Part shown: positions 7,992 through 20,900 of the stretch, piece after piece
Position numbering within the stretch: the first letter of the stretch is position 1
Layout of the letters: each line of letters begins with the position of its first letter
Assembly (NCBI GenBank): GCA_029058745.1
Contig: JAIDXM010000010.1
Span: 1-57,304 of the forward strand
Reading direction: 5' to 3'
Source: Muribaculaceae bacterium
GTDB taxonomy: Bacteria; Bacteroidota; Bacteroidia; Bacteroidales; Muribaculaceae
DNA: 57,304 bases
Program-made: the position numbers and the translations under genes
Notes under the pieces: model-generated
Databases searched by the model: none
What the model saw: the letters and a program-made list of their open reading frames with translations, nothing else
Told to the model about the DNA's origin: nothing

Positions 7992-8546
7992 ATGAGACAT
8001 GGACTCCTTATAATAGCGATCACCCCACCCTTCCATTATCCCGACGAGGCCGAGAGAATTATGGAGCTTCTCGATTCCGGAGAAGCTGATTTTGTACACA
8101 TCCGCAAGCCTCAATGGGGAGCATCCGAAATCTCTGAGCTTCTGGAGGGTATCCCTGTGAGTTATCACGAGAGAATCAAGCTCCACGACCACTTTGAACT
8201 AATTGAATCCTCGCATATCGGAGGAGTCCATCTTAATAGCAGAAATCCGATTCCCCCGACATCCGCGAAATCAGTGAGCTGTTCTTTCCATTCAATTGAA
8301 CAACTTGCCTCCGCAACGCATTACGATTATGTAACCTTATCGCCAATCTTCGACTCCATATCCAAACATGGCTATAAAAGCGCATTCTCGCTTGAGGAAC
8401 TCAAAGATAAAGTGAAAGGGAAAAATGTCGTGGCGCTCGGAGGTGTAACTCCAGAAAAACTACCCGAAATCGCCGCCGCAGGCTTCTTCGGGGCTGCGAT
8501 GCTCGGTCATTTCTGGCCTTCGGGAAACGGCATCAATTATGAATAA
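7992..8546 (+). CDS. ThiE-like protein, probable TenI-type thiazole tautomerase
   Basis: A 184-residue (betaalpha)8 protein of the thiamine phosphate synthase superfamily. It keeps parts of the fold (VHIRKPQWG, LHDHFELI, IGGVHLNSRNP, YVTLSPIFDS, VVALGGV) but lacks several blocks of a full ThiE: there is no QxRxKD for pyrimidine-diphosphate binding, the GVT(A/S) strand is replaced by SCSFHSIEQL, and the C-terminal ISG strand reads AAMLGHFW. A bona fide ThiE follows 38 bases later, so this copy more likely acts like TenI, which tautomerises the ThiG product. That role is inferred from divergence and position; it may instead be a degenerate ThiE. Confidence 0.7.
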   Translation: MRHGLLIIAITPPFHYPDEAERIMELLDSGEADFVHIRKPQWGASEISELLEGIPVSYHERIKLHDHFELIESSHIGGVHLNSRNPIPPTSAKSVSCSFHSIEQLASATHYDYVTLSPIFDSISKHGYKSAFSLEELKDKVKGKNVVALGGVTPEKLPEIAAAGFFGAAMLGHFWPSGNGINYE

Positions 8547-8584
8547 TCACATAATTTTGAATCAAACAAATAATATAACTGACT

Positions 8585-9208
8585 ATGTTGCAATACATCA
8601 CAAACACTGACTGCAAGGTGCCTGTCACTGAACAGGTATTTGCGGTAATAGAAGGAGGTTGCCGGTGGGTGCAGATAAGGATGAAGGACGCTCCAGACGA
8701 TGAAATAAGGAGTGTTGTCGAGACTATCATGCCTAAATGCATTGAAAAGCAGGTATTCCTTATATTGAACGACCGTGTGGAACTTGCGAAAGAGCTTAAT
8801 GTGGGCGGTGTGCATCTTGGAAAAGAAGATATGCCATGCAGCAAAGCCCGTATGATTCTCGGGCCTGCAGCAGTGATTGGAGTCACTGCCAACACCATAT
8901 CCGATGTTATCGCCGTGAGCAATCTCGACATAGACTATTATGGACTCGGCCCATTTGCCAACACGACCACGAAGAAAAAACTGTCGCCTGTGCTCGGGTT
9001 GGAAGGCATACGGAAACTGTGCTTCGAGATGGCTGAGAAGGAAATCAATATCCCACATGTCGCGGTGGGTGGAATCACGTGCGACGATGTAATCCCTCTT
9101 ATCGAATCAGGAGTCAATGGAATCGCAGTAAGCGGGGCAATCGCCTTCGCGCCTGATATCGTAAAGGCAACAGAACATTTCATGTCCCTTCTCCCCAAAA
9201 CCGAATAA
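8585..9208 (+). CDS. thiE: Thiamine phosphate synthase
   Basis: Couples HMP-PP to thiazole phosphate, giving thiamine phosphate. The 207-residue protein has the expected blocks in order: WVQIRMKD, ILNDRVELA, GVHLGKEDMP, GVTANT, YYGLGPFANTTTKK, VAVGGI and GIAVSGAI. It follows the TenI-like paralogue and precedes a perfect 34-base palindrome and thiG. Confidence 0.94.
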   Translation: MLQYITNTDCKVPVTEQVFAVIEGGCRWVQIRMKDAPDDEIRSVVETIMPKCIEKQVFLILNDRVELAKELNVGGVHLGKEDMPCSKARMILGPAAVIGVTANTISDVIAVSNLDIDYYGLGPFANTTTKKKLSPVLGLEGIRKLCFEMAEKEINIPHVAVGGITCDDVIPLIESGVNGIAVSGAIAFAPDIVKATEHFMSLLPKTE

Positions 9209-9214
9209 ACATCC

Positions 9215-9248
9215 TATCATAGCCATACGGCACCGTATGGCTATGATA
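9215..9248. repeat. Perfect 34-base palindrome between thiE and thiG
   Basis: TATCATAGCCATACGG (9215-9230) and its exact reverse complement (9233-9248) flank a CA centre. No T-run follows, so it does not look like a full intrinsic terminator. Within the thiamine transcript it would form a strong stem that could protect the 3' end of thiE mRNA, cause partial termination or serve as a processing site. Confidence 0.75.
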
Positions 9249-9280
9249 CCCCTATTGTACGATTATAACCTGACATACTT

Positions 9281-10054
9281 ATGAATGATACCCTAAAAAT
9301 CGGAGAAAAGACATTCTCTTCCCGACTTTTCGTCGGCACCGGGAAATTCCCATCTCCACAGATAATGCTTGACGCTATTGTCGCATCCGGGTCACAGATG
9401 ATAACTGTAGCCATGAAGCGTGTAAACATGATGAACGAGGCTTCTGACGATATGCTGACCCACATCAACCGCGACAGCGTTCAACTGCTTCCCAACACCT
9501 CCGGAGTGAGAAACGCCCGCGAAGCAATAACAGCCGCTATGATGAGCAGGGAGATTTTCGGCACAGGATTCATAAAACTCGAGATTCATCCCGACCCCAA
9601 ATACCTTATGCCTGACCCAATCGAGACTCTCAAAGCAACCGAGGCTCTTGCCAAGGAGGGGTTCACCGTGCTTCCTTATATCCAGGCCGACCCTGTTCTG
9701 TGTAAACTTCTCGAGGAGGCCGGAGCGGCGGCAGTGATGCCATTAGGCGCTCCCATCGGAACCAATAAAGGGCTTGTGACACGCGACTTGCTTGAAATTA
9801 TTATTGAACAAAGCAACCTCCCGGTAATAATCGACGCCGGGCTCGGGGCTCCGTCGCATGCCGCAGAGGCTATGGAAATGGGTGCCGATGCGGTGCTCGT
9901 GAACACTGCGATTGCAGTAGCCGGCGACCCCGTTATGATGGCCGGCGCGTTCCGGAGCGCAGTGGTTGCCGGACGTGAGGCTTTCATTGCCGGTCTTGGA
10001 GAAGTGAGTTCCCATGCCGTGGCAACAAGCCCGCTCACTTCGTTCCTTGACTGA
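9281..10054 (+). CDS. thiG: Thiazole synthase ThiG
   Basis: Builds the thiazole phosphate ring from deoxyxylulose 5-phosphate, dehydroglycine and ThiS thiocarboxylate. The 257-residue barrel starts [21 protein letters not shown]; the Schiff-base Lys is in [52 protein letters not shown] and [25 protein letters not shown] blocks are family hallmarks. It lies between thiE and thiC, as in other Bacteroidales operons. Confidence 0.96.
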   Translation: MNDTLKIGEKTFSSRLFVGTGKFPSPQIMLDAIVASGSQMITVAMKRVNMMNEASDDMLTHINRDSVQLLPNTSGVRNAREAITAAMMSREIFGTGFIKLEIHPDPKYLMPDPIETLKATEALAKEGFTVLPYIQADPVLCKLLEEAGAAAVMPLGAPIGTNKGLVTRDLLEIIIEQSNLPVIIDAGLGAPSHAAEAMEMGADAVLVNTAIAVAGDPVMMAGAFRSAVVAGREAFIAGLGEVSSHAVATSPLTSFLD

Positions 10055-10101
10055 ACCAGACTATCAAACAGCACACCGTAAACATAAATTCAAACGCCTA
10101 A

Positions 10102-12974
<2,873 letters not shown>

Positions 12975-12996
12975 ACAATAAATCCTTGTTATTGTT

Positions 12997-13037
12997 GTAC
13001 AATTAGGATATGTCTATAACGACAATCCTAATTGTAC
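12997..13037. repeat. Inverted repeat between thiH and the superoxide dismutase gene
   Basis: GTACAATTAGGAT (12997-13009) and ATCCTAATTGTAC (13025-13037) are exact reverse complements around a 15-base loop, ending 16 bases before the sod start codon. There is no T-run. It may end the thiamine transcript weakly or be an operator for the dismutase gene. Confidence 0.6.
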
Positions 13038-13053
13038 CTAAATATATTATCTT

Positions 13054-13635
13054 ATGAAATTTACACAGCCACGTCTCCCATACGCTCCGGATGCGTTGTC
13101 ACCGGTGATTTCTCCGGTGACAATCGAATACCACTATGGCAAGCATGAGAGAGCTTATATCGACATGCTCAACAAGCTTATAGAAGGAACCGATTTCGCC
13201 GACATGTCGCTGGAGGATATCATAATCAAAAGCGACGGCAAACTCTTCAACAATGCGTCTCAGGCCTGGAATCATATCTTTTACTTCTTCCAGTTCTCTC
13301 CCGACGGACTCAAGGAGCCCTCTGGGAAGTTGAGGCAACAGATTGAGGCCCAATTCAATTCCCTTGAAGAATTCAAGAGCAAATTCGAGGAAGCGGGAGC
13401 CACACTATTTGGCTCCGGATGGGTGTGGCTCGCTGCGGACTCTGATGGCAAACTATTCATAATCCAAGGGAAAAACGCGGAAAATCCCCTTAAAAGCGGT
13501 TTGAAGCCTATACTTGTTTTCGATGTCTGGGAACACGCATATTATCTCGACTACCAGAACCTCAGGGGTGAGTATCTACACAAACTGTGGGACATAATAG
13601 ACTGGGACACTATCGAAACAAGATATGGAGAATAA
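13054..13635 (+). CDS. sodB: Iron-type superoxide dismutase
   Basis: Converts superoxide to oxygen and hydrogen peroxide in the cytoplasm. The 193-residue protein has all four metal ligands: His27, His74 (QAWNH), Asp157 and His161 (VFDVWEHAYY), and the HxxxH at 27-31. GSGWVWL and GKNAENPL resemble the Fe group, although cambialistic Bacteroides enzymes look alike and metal choice cannot be proven by eye. It stands alone between the thiamine operon and a terminator. Confidence 0.93.
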   Translation: MKFTQPRLPYAPDALSPVISPVTIEYHYGKHERAYIDMLNKLIEGTDFADMSLEDIIIKSDGKLFNNASQAWNHIFYFFQFSPDGLKEPSGKLRQQIEAQFNSLEEFKSKFEEAGATLFGSGWVWLAADSDGKLFIIQGKNAENPLKSGLKPILVFDVWEHAYYLDYQNLRGEYLHKLWDIIDWDTIETRYGE

Positions 13636-13655
13636 TCCTCCGCATCACCACACAG

Positions 13656-13690
13656 AATGCTCAATCTCTTTGGAGTTTGGGCATTTTTTC
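13656..13690 (+). terminator. Terminator after the superoxide dismutase gene
   Basis: AATGCTCAATCTC pairs with GAGTTTGGGCATT (with G-U pairs) around a TTTG loop and is followed by TTTTTT, 20 bases after the stop codon. Confidence 0.75.
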
Positions 13691-14010
13691 GTAACTTCGC
13701 ATTGTTTTTGACAGCTGTCCGGATGAATCGCATGCATGCACTAACAATTGAAGATCAATGACCTTTGATTTGGGCTTATGCTTTTAATAATGGCCGGCAT
13801 CTGTGTCACAGCTGGACAGACGCTCATTTTTACAGATACTTAACATTACATTGATAAAATTGGCTCAACTTTTGTTATTATCTGTAGAGTCTGTAGTTGA
13901 CACATCTCAACCAGACCCAACTTAGCCTGCATCTTGAGTCCGGACCGCTTCTGGTCTGTTAAACTCTGATTTGGCCTTCACTGTATAATCTTTAACTCAA
14001 ATAATTTATA
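13691..14010. other. Gene-free stretch before rsfS
   Basis: About 320 bases without a supportable ORF. A GACAGCTGTC palindrome lies at 13710-13719 and a related CAGCTGGACAG stretch near 13808-13819. No clear TAnnTTTG promoter, riboswitch or transfer RNA was recognised. It presumably holds the promoter of rsfS-ftsH. Confidence 0.4.
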
Positions 14011-14370
14011 ATGCACGGATTTTCAGACATCCAGAATAATATTATTGAAGCGATAACCGACAAGAAAGGGAAAAAAATCGCTGTCATCGACCTCTCTGAA
14101 ATTGACGGGGCATCTACAGACCGCCTCATAATATGCCAGGGAAACAGCACGTCTCAAGTAGCAGCCATAGCGGACTCTGTCAGAGAAAGACTGCTCGATG
14201 AATGCAAGATTAAGCCTATGAATTACGAAGGATATCGCAACTCTCAATGGATTGTCATTGATTATGGCGACACCATGGTGCATGTTTTCCTTCCGGATTT
14301 CAGAGAATTCTACAGCCTTGAATCCTTATGGAACGATGCTCCTGCATCATGGATTCCGGATGTTGACTGA
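14011..14370 (+). CDS. rsfS: Ribosome silencing factor RsfS
   Basis: Binds uL14 on the large subunit and blocks subunit joining in slow growth. The 119-residue protein has the Iojap/RsfS core: IAVIDLSEID, TDRLIICQGNSTSQVAAIADSV-type helix, YEGYRNSQWIVIDYGDTMVHVF and REFYSLESLWND. It sits 41 bases before ftsH, an order common in Bacteroidetes. Confidence 0.94.
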   Translation: MHGFSDIQNNIIEAITDKKGKKIAVIDLSEIDGASTDRLIICQGNSTSQVAAIADSVRERLLDECKIKPMNYEGYRNSQWIVIDYGDTMVHVFLPDFREFYSLESLWNDAPASWIPDVD

Positions 14371-14411
14371 GTCTCGTTCCGTAATATTTTATTGTGTAAT
14401 CTTCCACCATT

Positions 14412-16460
14412 ATGTTAAAATACACCAAATCACCCAAGCCAGGCAATCAGAACAAACGTCCTTTGTTCAACATGTATTGGATGTACGGCATTATTCTTAT
14501 CTCTCTCTTTGCCCTGTTTTATTTCCAGGACGCTTCACAGACAAAGGATGTTGACTGGACTGATTTCGAAAAGGCAGCCCTTGCCGGAGACATCGACAAA
14601 ATAAAAGTCTATGCCGAGACAAACATCGCAGAAGGATACATGACTGACGCCGGCGCGAAAAAGAATGGTTTCGATGCCTCCGACTCTTTCGAAGGCGACA
14701 AAAAAATCAAGACCACAATACCCTCTTCAGGCAAAATACAGGAAAAAATCGACTCCTGGAATGCCGTACTCTCATCCGAAGGTAAACCGGTGATTAGAGT
14801 GAACTATGAAAAAGGGTCTGACCTGATGAAGCTTTTCTGGTATTTCGGTCCCATCCTTCTCCTTGTAATATTCATGATTTACATGTCGAAAAGGATGAGT
14901 GGAGGCGCCGGTGGCGGAGGCATATTCAATGTCGGCAAATCGCGTGCCACAGTTTTCGACAAAGACAACGGCAATACAGTCACATTCAAGGATGTTGCAG
15001 GTCTTGCTGAAGCGAAAGTCGAGATTGAGGAGATTGTCGAATTCCTCAAAAACCCGCAAAGATATACCGAACTTGGCGCTAAGATTCCAAAGGGAGCCCT
15101 TCTGGTAGGCCCTCCGGGCACCGGCAAGACTCTGCTTGCCAAAGCTGTGGCCGGCGAGGCCAACGTTCCTTTCCTGTCAATGTCCGGCTCCGACTTCGTG
15201 GAAATGTTCGTCGGTGTCGGTGCCGCCCGTGTGCGAGATTTATTCAAGCAAGCCAAGGAGAAGGCTCCGTGCATTGTGTTTATCGATGAGATTGATGCCG
15301 TAGGACGTGCCCGTGGCAAGAACCCCAACATGGGTTCCAACGATGAACGTGAGAATACGCTAAACCAGATGCTTACTGAAATGGACGGATTCGGTTCCAA
15401 CAATGGTGTCATAATCCTTGCCGCCACAAACCGCGCTGACATGCTTGACAAGGCATTGCTTCGTCCTGGACGATTTGACCGTCAGATTTATGTTGACCTC
15501 CCGGAATTAACAGACCGCGTGGAGATTTTCAACGTGCATCTGCGCAACTTGAAAGTGAACAGCAAGCTCGATGTGGAACAGCTTGCCCGACAGACTCAAG
15601 GATTCTCTGGTGCCGACATCGCGAATGTATGCAATGAGGCGGCTCTCATAGCTGCCAGAAACAACAAGCAGTCTGTTGACTGGAATGATTTTATGGCGGC
15701 TATTGACCGAATTGTAGGAGGCCTTGAAAAGCGTTCCCGCATCATCACTGATGAGGAGAAACTCTCAATTGCCACCCACGAGGCCGGACATGCCACAATA
15801 AGCTGGATGACACAATACGGCAATCCTCTTGTGAAAGTGACAATCGTGCCACGCGGAAGAGCCCTCGGAGCAGCATGGTATGCGCCGGAAGCACGACAGA
15901 TAATTCCTACTCAAGCCCTTCTCGACACAATGTGTGGACTTCTTGCCGGACGTGCCGCAGAAGATCTATTCACCGGACAGATTGGCACCGGGGCGAGTGA
16001 TGACCTTGAGAAATGCACCAAGATTGCACGCTCACTTGTATTAATCTACGGCATGAGCGACAAACTCCCCAACATAAACTACAGCGACTCTTCAGGTCAA
16101 GATTATGGATTCACAAAACCATATTCCGACGAGACAGCCAAAGTAATTGATGAGGAGGTGAAACGAATTGTCAACGAACAGTATGCACGTGCAAAGGATA
16201 TTCTCAGCAAATATGCCAAAGAACACAACAGAATCAGAGATCTTCTTGTGGAGAGGGAAGTGATTTTCCATGATGATGTAGAAAGGATTCTGGGTCCGCG
16301 TAAATGGAAAAGCCGTACCGATGAGATAATCGAGCTTAACAAAAAGGAGGAAGCAAAAAGACTTGATTTCAAAAATGGGAAAGAGTCAGAAAATTCCACA
16401 CACCCTGATGTGGATGGAGACAATGATTCTGACACCCCTCCTCCTTTCAACAAAGACTGA
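14412..16460 (+). CDS. ftsH: ATP-dependent zinc metalloprotease FtsH
   Basis: Membrane-anchored AAA+ protease that degrades misfolded and regulatory proteins. The 682-residue protein has two membrane segments (about 18-36 and 137-157) around a periplasmic domain, a Gly-rich linker, Walker A GPPGTGKT (233-240), Walker B VFIDEID, the second region of homology ending RPGRFDRQ, and the zinc site HEAGH with His456, Glu457 and His460. The C-terminus is acidic and low complexity. rsfS lies just upstream; a terminator follows. Confidence 0.96.
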   Translation: MLKYTKSPKPGNQNKRPLFNMYWMYGIILISLFALFYFQDASQTKDVDWTDFEKAALAGDIDKIKVYAETNIAEGYMTDAGAKKNGFDASDSFEGDKKIKTTIPSSGKIQEKIDSWNAVLSSEGKPVIRVNYEKGSDLMKLFWYFGPILLLVIFMIYMSKRMSGGAGGGGIFNVGKSRATVFDKDNGNTVTFKDVAGLAEAKVEIEEIVEFLKNPQRYTELGAKIPKGALLVGPPGTGKTLLAKAVAGEANVPFLSMSGSDFVEMFVGVGAARVRDLFKQAKEKAPCIVFIDEIDAVGRARGKNPNMGSNDERENTLNQMLTEMDGFGSNNGVIILAATNRADMLDKALLRPGRFDRQIYVDLPELTDRVEIFNVHLRNLKVNSKLDVEQLARQTQGFSGADIANVCNEAALIAARNNKQSVDWNDFMAAIDRIVGGLEKRSRIITDEEKLSIATHEAGHATISWMTQYGNPLVKVTIVPRGRALGAAWYAPEARQIIPTQALLDTMCGLLAGRAAEDLFTGQIGTGASDDLEKCTKIARSLVLIYGMSDKLPNINYSDSSGQDYGFTKPYSDETAKVIDEEVKRIVNEQYARAKDILSKYAKEHNRIRDLLVEREVIFHDDVERILGPRKWKSRTDEIIELNKKEEAKRLDFKNGKESENSTHPDVDGDNDSDTPPPFNKD

Positions 16461-16471
16461 CCGAAATTAAA

Positions 16472-16530
16472 ACAGACACGCCCATGGAGACAGACGATTT
16501 TCGAAAAGTCCTCATGGGCTGTTTTATTTC
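16472..16530 (+). terminator. Terminator after ftsH
   Basis: GCCCATG (16480-16486) pairs with CATGGGC (16513-16519); an inner GACGATTTTCGAAAAGTC stem stacks on it, and TGTTTTATTTC follows. Position 20 bases after the ftsH stop supports intrinsic termination. Confidence 0.7.
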
Positions 16531-16797
16531 TTACCCCTAAAAACATGCAATCCACAAAACCGCAATCATGCTCAAAGTTTTCCAAACCGAACAAAATTTG
16601 GTCAAAATTTCCACAATCAACAGATTATTAACTGTCATGATTCCTTTTTTTATTAACTTTGCACGTTTTTAGGACTCATAATAATTTCTGTTTAGGTGGC
16701 TTCTTCCAGGCAACAATGTCTGGATTTTCACGAAGAATCCACTGTAACCGAATCCATGTTATTACATAATAATCTGAAGGTAAAAACAATTAGTAAT
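16531..16797. other. Leader region of the efflux operon
   Basis: With the terminator this makes a 337-base gap. The only clear signal is TAACTTTG at 16654-16661. The stretch between it and the ATG at 16798 would be an untranslated leader of about 130 bases; no regulator site was recognised. Confidence 0.4.
16654..16661 (+). promoter_or_regulatory. -7 box of the RND efflux operon
   Basis: Exact TAACTTTG match followed by GCA, as in many Bacteroidales promoters. The -33 region (16630-16634) does not contain TTTG, so the promoter may be weak or activator dependent. Confidence 0.55.
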
Positions 16798-17940
16798 ATG
16801 AAAATCGAAAAGATTTATGTGCTGGCGTTCCTGCTGGCATCCGGAGGTCTTATGCTTCCTTCTTGCAAAGGTAAATCCGAACAGCAAATGGGTGGACAGG
16901 CTCCCGCCCTGGCAGTAATGACCGTATCATCCGGCGACGTTTCCCTACAGACCGGGTTCCCGACTACTCTCGAAGGAGAAAACGATGTCGAGATACGTCC
17001 GCAGGTATCAGGGTTTCTGACAAAAGTGAATGTTGAGGAGGGTCAGCATGTAGGCAAAGGGCAAGTGCTCTTCATAATCGACCAGGTGCAGCTACAAGCC
17101 GCTGTTGATCAGGCACAAGCTGCTGTCGCCGTGGCTCAGGCGAATGTAAACACCGCGACAACCAATGCCAACAACAACAAGATACTTCTTGACAAGAATA
17201 TAATCAGCTCCTCCGCATATCAGACATCGATTGATGGACTAAACTCAGCTAAGGCGCAGCTTCAGCAGGCTCAGGCCGCTCTAACATCCGCCAAAAAGAA
17301 TCTCTCCTACAGCACGGTGACCGCCCCCGTCGCAGGTGTCGTAGGCACTATCCCTTATAAAGAAGGAACACTCGTGAGTCCTTCCACTCTTCTCACAGTG
17401 CTTTCAAACAATTCCGACATGGAAGCGAATTTTTCTCTCACAGAGAAAGAGGTGCTCGCATATTCCCAGTCGGGAAAGTCATTCCAGGAAGCAATCAAAT
17501 CTCTTCCCGAGGTTGAACTTAAACTCGCGAGCGGAGAGATTTACCCATACAAAGGAAAAATCGTTTCCGTATCCGGTGTGCTGAACTCTTCCACAGGCAG
17601 CGCGAACGCGAAAGCTCTGTTCCCCAATCCCGATGGTCTTCTCAGAAGCGGCAACACCGGACAGATTCTTCTTCCCACCATCTATAACAATGCGTTGCAA
17701 ATTCCACAGAGCGCGACATATGAGATTCAGGATATGAAATTCTGCTATGTCGTGGGTGATTCCGCCAAGGTACATGCCACTCCCATCACTGTAGCTCCAC
17801 TCGACAATGGGCAGAATTACATCGTCACCTCCGGTCTTAAGGAAGGTGATGTTGTTGTCACCGAGGGTGTCGGCATCAGCATTCAAGACGGCATGACCAT
17901 CAATCCTCAGAATGCGGCGACTGCACAGCCGAAACAATAA
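16798..17940 (+). CDS. RND efflux periplasmic adaptor lipoprotein
   Basis: Membrane fusion protein linking the inner-membrane pump to the outer-membrane channel. The chosen start at 16798 gives 380 residues with a lipoprotein signal ending LPSC; an upstream in-frame ATG at 16696 would add 34 residues that hide the signal. Visible parts are the first half-lipoyl motif (VSGFLTKVNVEEGQHVGKGQVLF), an Ala/Gln-rich coiled-coil hairpin (about 95-170), the second half-lipoyl stretch (TVTAPVAGVVG) and a beta-barrel and membrane-proximal region. It is first in a three-gene operon with the pump and the channel. AcrA/MexA-like; substrates unknown. Confidence 0.92.
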   Translation: MKIEKIYVLAFLLASGGLMLPSCKGKSEQQMGGQAPALAVMTVSSGDVSLQTGFPTTLEGENDVEIRPQVSGFLTKVNVEEGQHVGKGQVLFIIDQVQLQAAVDQAQAAVAVAQANVNTATTNANNNKILLDKNIISSSAYQTSIDGLNSAKAQLQQAQAALTSAKKNLSYSTVTAPVAGVVGTIPYKEGTLVSPSTLLTVLSNNSDMEANFSLTEKEVLAYSQSGKSFQEAIKSLPEVELKLASGEIYPYKGKIVSVSGVLNSSTGSANAKALFPNPDGLLRSGNTGQILLPTIYNNALQIPQSATYEIQDMKFCYVVGDSAKVHATPITVAPLDNGQNYIVTSGLKEGDVVVTEGVGISIQDGMTINPQNAATAQPKQ

Positions 17941-17985
17941 TTCATTCTCCTAATCAAATAGGATTACTTTCTTTAAGAATTTATT

Positions 17986-20900
17986 ATGAAACTTGACAGA
18001 TTCATAAACCGTCCGGTGCTTTCCACCGTAATCTCGATTTTCATCGTGGTTTTCGGTATCCTCGGGCTTCTCAGTCTTCCGATTGAACAGTACCCTGACA
18101 TCGCACCTCCCACAGTCAGGGTCACAACCACATATACCGGTGCGAACGCACAGACGGTGCTCAACTCTGTGATAGCCCCCCTTGAGGAGCAAATCAACGG
18201 TGCAGAGAACATGGACTACATGGTGTCGTCGGCCACCAACAATGGCGCCGCCACTATAGAGGTCTATTTCAAACAAGGCACAGACCCCGACATCGCCGCC
18301 GTTGACGTACAGAACCGTGTTTCGAAAGCAGCGTCTTTCCTCCCTACCGAGGTGAATCAGGTGGGTGTCATCACTCAGAAAAGACAGACATCAATGCTCA
18401 TGGTGTTGGGTATGTACGACCCTGAGGATAAATACACCACCCAATTCATCGACAACTACATGAACATCAACATCATACCGCAAATCAAGCGTGTGCCGGG
18501 TGTTGGTGAGGCCATGGCATTCGGAGCCGATTACTCAATGCGTATATGGTTGAAGCCCGACAAGATGGCGCAATACGGCCTTATGCCGTCTGACATATCT
18601 GCCGCCCTTGCGGAACAGAATATCGAAGCGGCTCCCGGTCAGTTTGGAGAACAGGGCGAACAGTCTTTCCAGTATGTGCTTAGATATAAAGGACGCCTCT
18701 CGGAGGCAAAGGAATTCGAGGACATCATCCTGAAAGCCACTTCCGACGGACAGATTCTTCGTCTGAGCGATGTGGCGGATGTTGAACTCGGACGCCTGTC
18801 ATATGGTTTCCAGAACCTAAATAACGGTCATTTCGGAAGTTCCGCAATCATATTCCAGTCGGCCGGCTCCAACGCGACTGAGGTTATCAACGAAATCGAG
18901 AAACTTATGGATGACGCGAGAAAGACACTTCCGGCAGGCATGGTGCTTGAGACCACAATGAGTGTCAACGAGTTCCTATTCGCGTCGATACACGAGGTAA
19001 TCAAGACCCTCATTGAGGCGTTTGTTCTCGTGTTCCTTGTGGTGTTTGTCTTCCTCCAGGATTTCCGCTCCACACTTATCCCTATGATTGCGATTCCGGT
19101 GGCCCTTATCGGTACATTCTTCCTCCTCTACATATTTGGCTTTACAATCAACCTTCTCACCCTCTCCGCTCTCGTGCTTGCGATTGCGATTGTGGTCGAT
19201 GACGCGATTGTGGTAGTCGAGGCAGTCCACGCCAAACTTGACCAAGGGTATAAATCTCCGCGAAAGGCTTCTATCGATGCCATGAGCGAGATTTCCGGTG
19301 CGCTGATTTCTATCACGCTTGTCATGATGCTCGTGTTTATCCCGGTGTCTTTCCTTGGCGGCACGTCCGGTATCTTCTATCGCCAGTTCGGTCTTACTAT
19401 GGCAATGTCCATCGGACTCTCCGCTATCAACGCGTTGACACTCTCTCCCGCATTGTGTGCCCTTTTCCTTAAAGGCCATGACGACAAGAACCTCAAAGAG
19501 CGCATGAGCGATGCCTATAGCGTTGCAGCTAAAACTGTCGCGGCAAATTATAAGAAACGCTTCACGCTTCCTCCGCTTGTCACCACAATCTTCCTGATTG
19601 CCGCCATCGTTTTCCTTGTGCTCGGATGGTACACTTTTGAAAATGTAGCTCTGAGCTGTATCGCCATAGCGGTGGCCATCGTAGCCTTGATTGGCATATT
19701 CACGAAGTCATTCATCGATGCGTTCAACAAATCATTCAATAAACTGCTCTCCGTATATCAGGTTGCGGTAAGCTGGTTTGCCGCCCATAAAATCACAAGT
19801 TTCGGTCTTGTGGCGGCTTCCATTGCAGTGCTTGTATGGCTCATGTCGATAACGCCGTCTTCTTTGGTTCCCACTGAGGACACCGGTACAATCATGGGTG
19901 CCGTATCTCTTCCTCCTGCCACATCACAGGAGCGTACGCAGGCTGTCATGGACCAGGTTGACAGTATCATAGGTTCTATTCCAGCCGTGAAAAGCCGGAC
20001 AGCCATCACAGGCTATAGCTTTGTCGGCGGACAAGGAAATACCTACGGCTCATTCATCATCAAACTTCGTCCTTGGGATGAGCGCGATGAAAACACCGAA
20101 AGTGCATCAGCCGTACTTGGACAGTTGTTTATGAAGACCGGAATCGTGAAGGATGCCCGAGTGATGTTCTTCCAGCCTCCTATGATTTCAGGTTATTCTG
20201 TCACCAACGGCTTTGAGGTGAAGTTGCAGGACCGTACCGGCGGAAGCCTCGATAAGTTCTTTGGAGTTTATCAGAAATTCATCGCCGCGCTCAATGCCGA
20301 CCCCGCGATTCAGATGGCATATTCAAACTTCAACCCCACCTATCCTCAGTATCTTGTGGAAATCGATGTGGCGAAAGTGAAACAGGCCGGACTTACCCAG
20401 AATGCCATTCTTTCAGCGCTTCAGGGTTACTACGGCGGTATGTATATCTCCAACTTCAACAGCTACGGCAAGCTCTACCGTGTCATGATGCAGGCTGAGC
20501 CGAGCGCGAGGGTATCTCCTGAGACTCTTAAGCAAATCAAAATCCGCAACGGTGCGGAAATGGCACCAATCGACAACTTCGTCAAGCTTACGAGAGTGTA
20601 CGGACCCGACATGATTGACAGATTCAACATGTACACCGCAATCTCCGTCACCGGAACCCCCGCTCCGGGAGTTTCATCCGGCGACGCGATCGCGACAATC
20701 AACCGTATCGCCGAAGAGACACTTCCTTCCGGCTACAGTTTCGAATATTCCGGCATGACGCGTGAGGAAGCCTCCGGTTCAAGCGGTTCCACAGGATATG
20801 TCTTCATCCTTGTGTTGATGTTCGTATATCTTATTCTTTCAGCCCAATATGAAAGCTACATACTTCCGTGGGCGGTTATACTTTCCGTGCCTTTCGGACT

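Noticed and set aside
9215..9248. CRISPR or phage attachment site at the perfect palindrome
   Set aside because: Single copy in the window, no spacers, no integrase and no tRNA nearby.
13691..14010. Riboswitch or small RNA before rsfS
   Set aside because: Short palindromes are present, but no conserved aptamer block or terminator-promoter pair was found.
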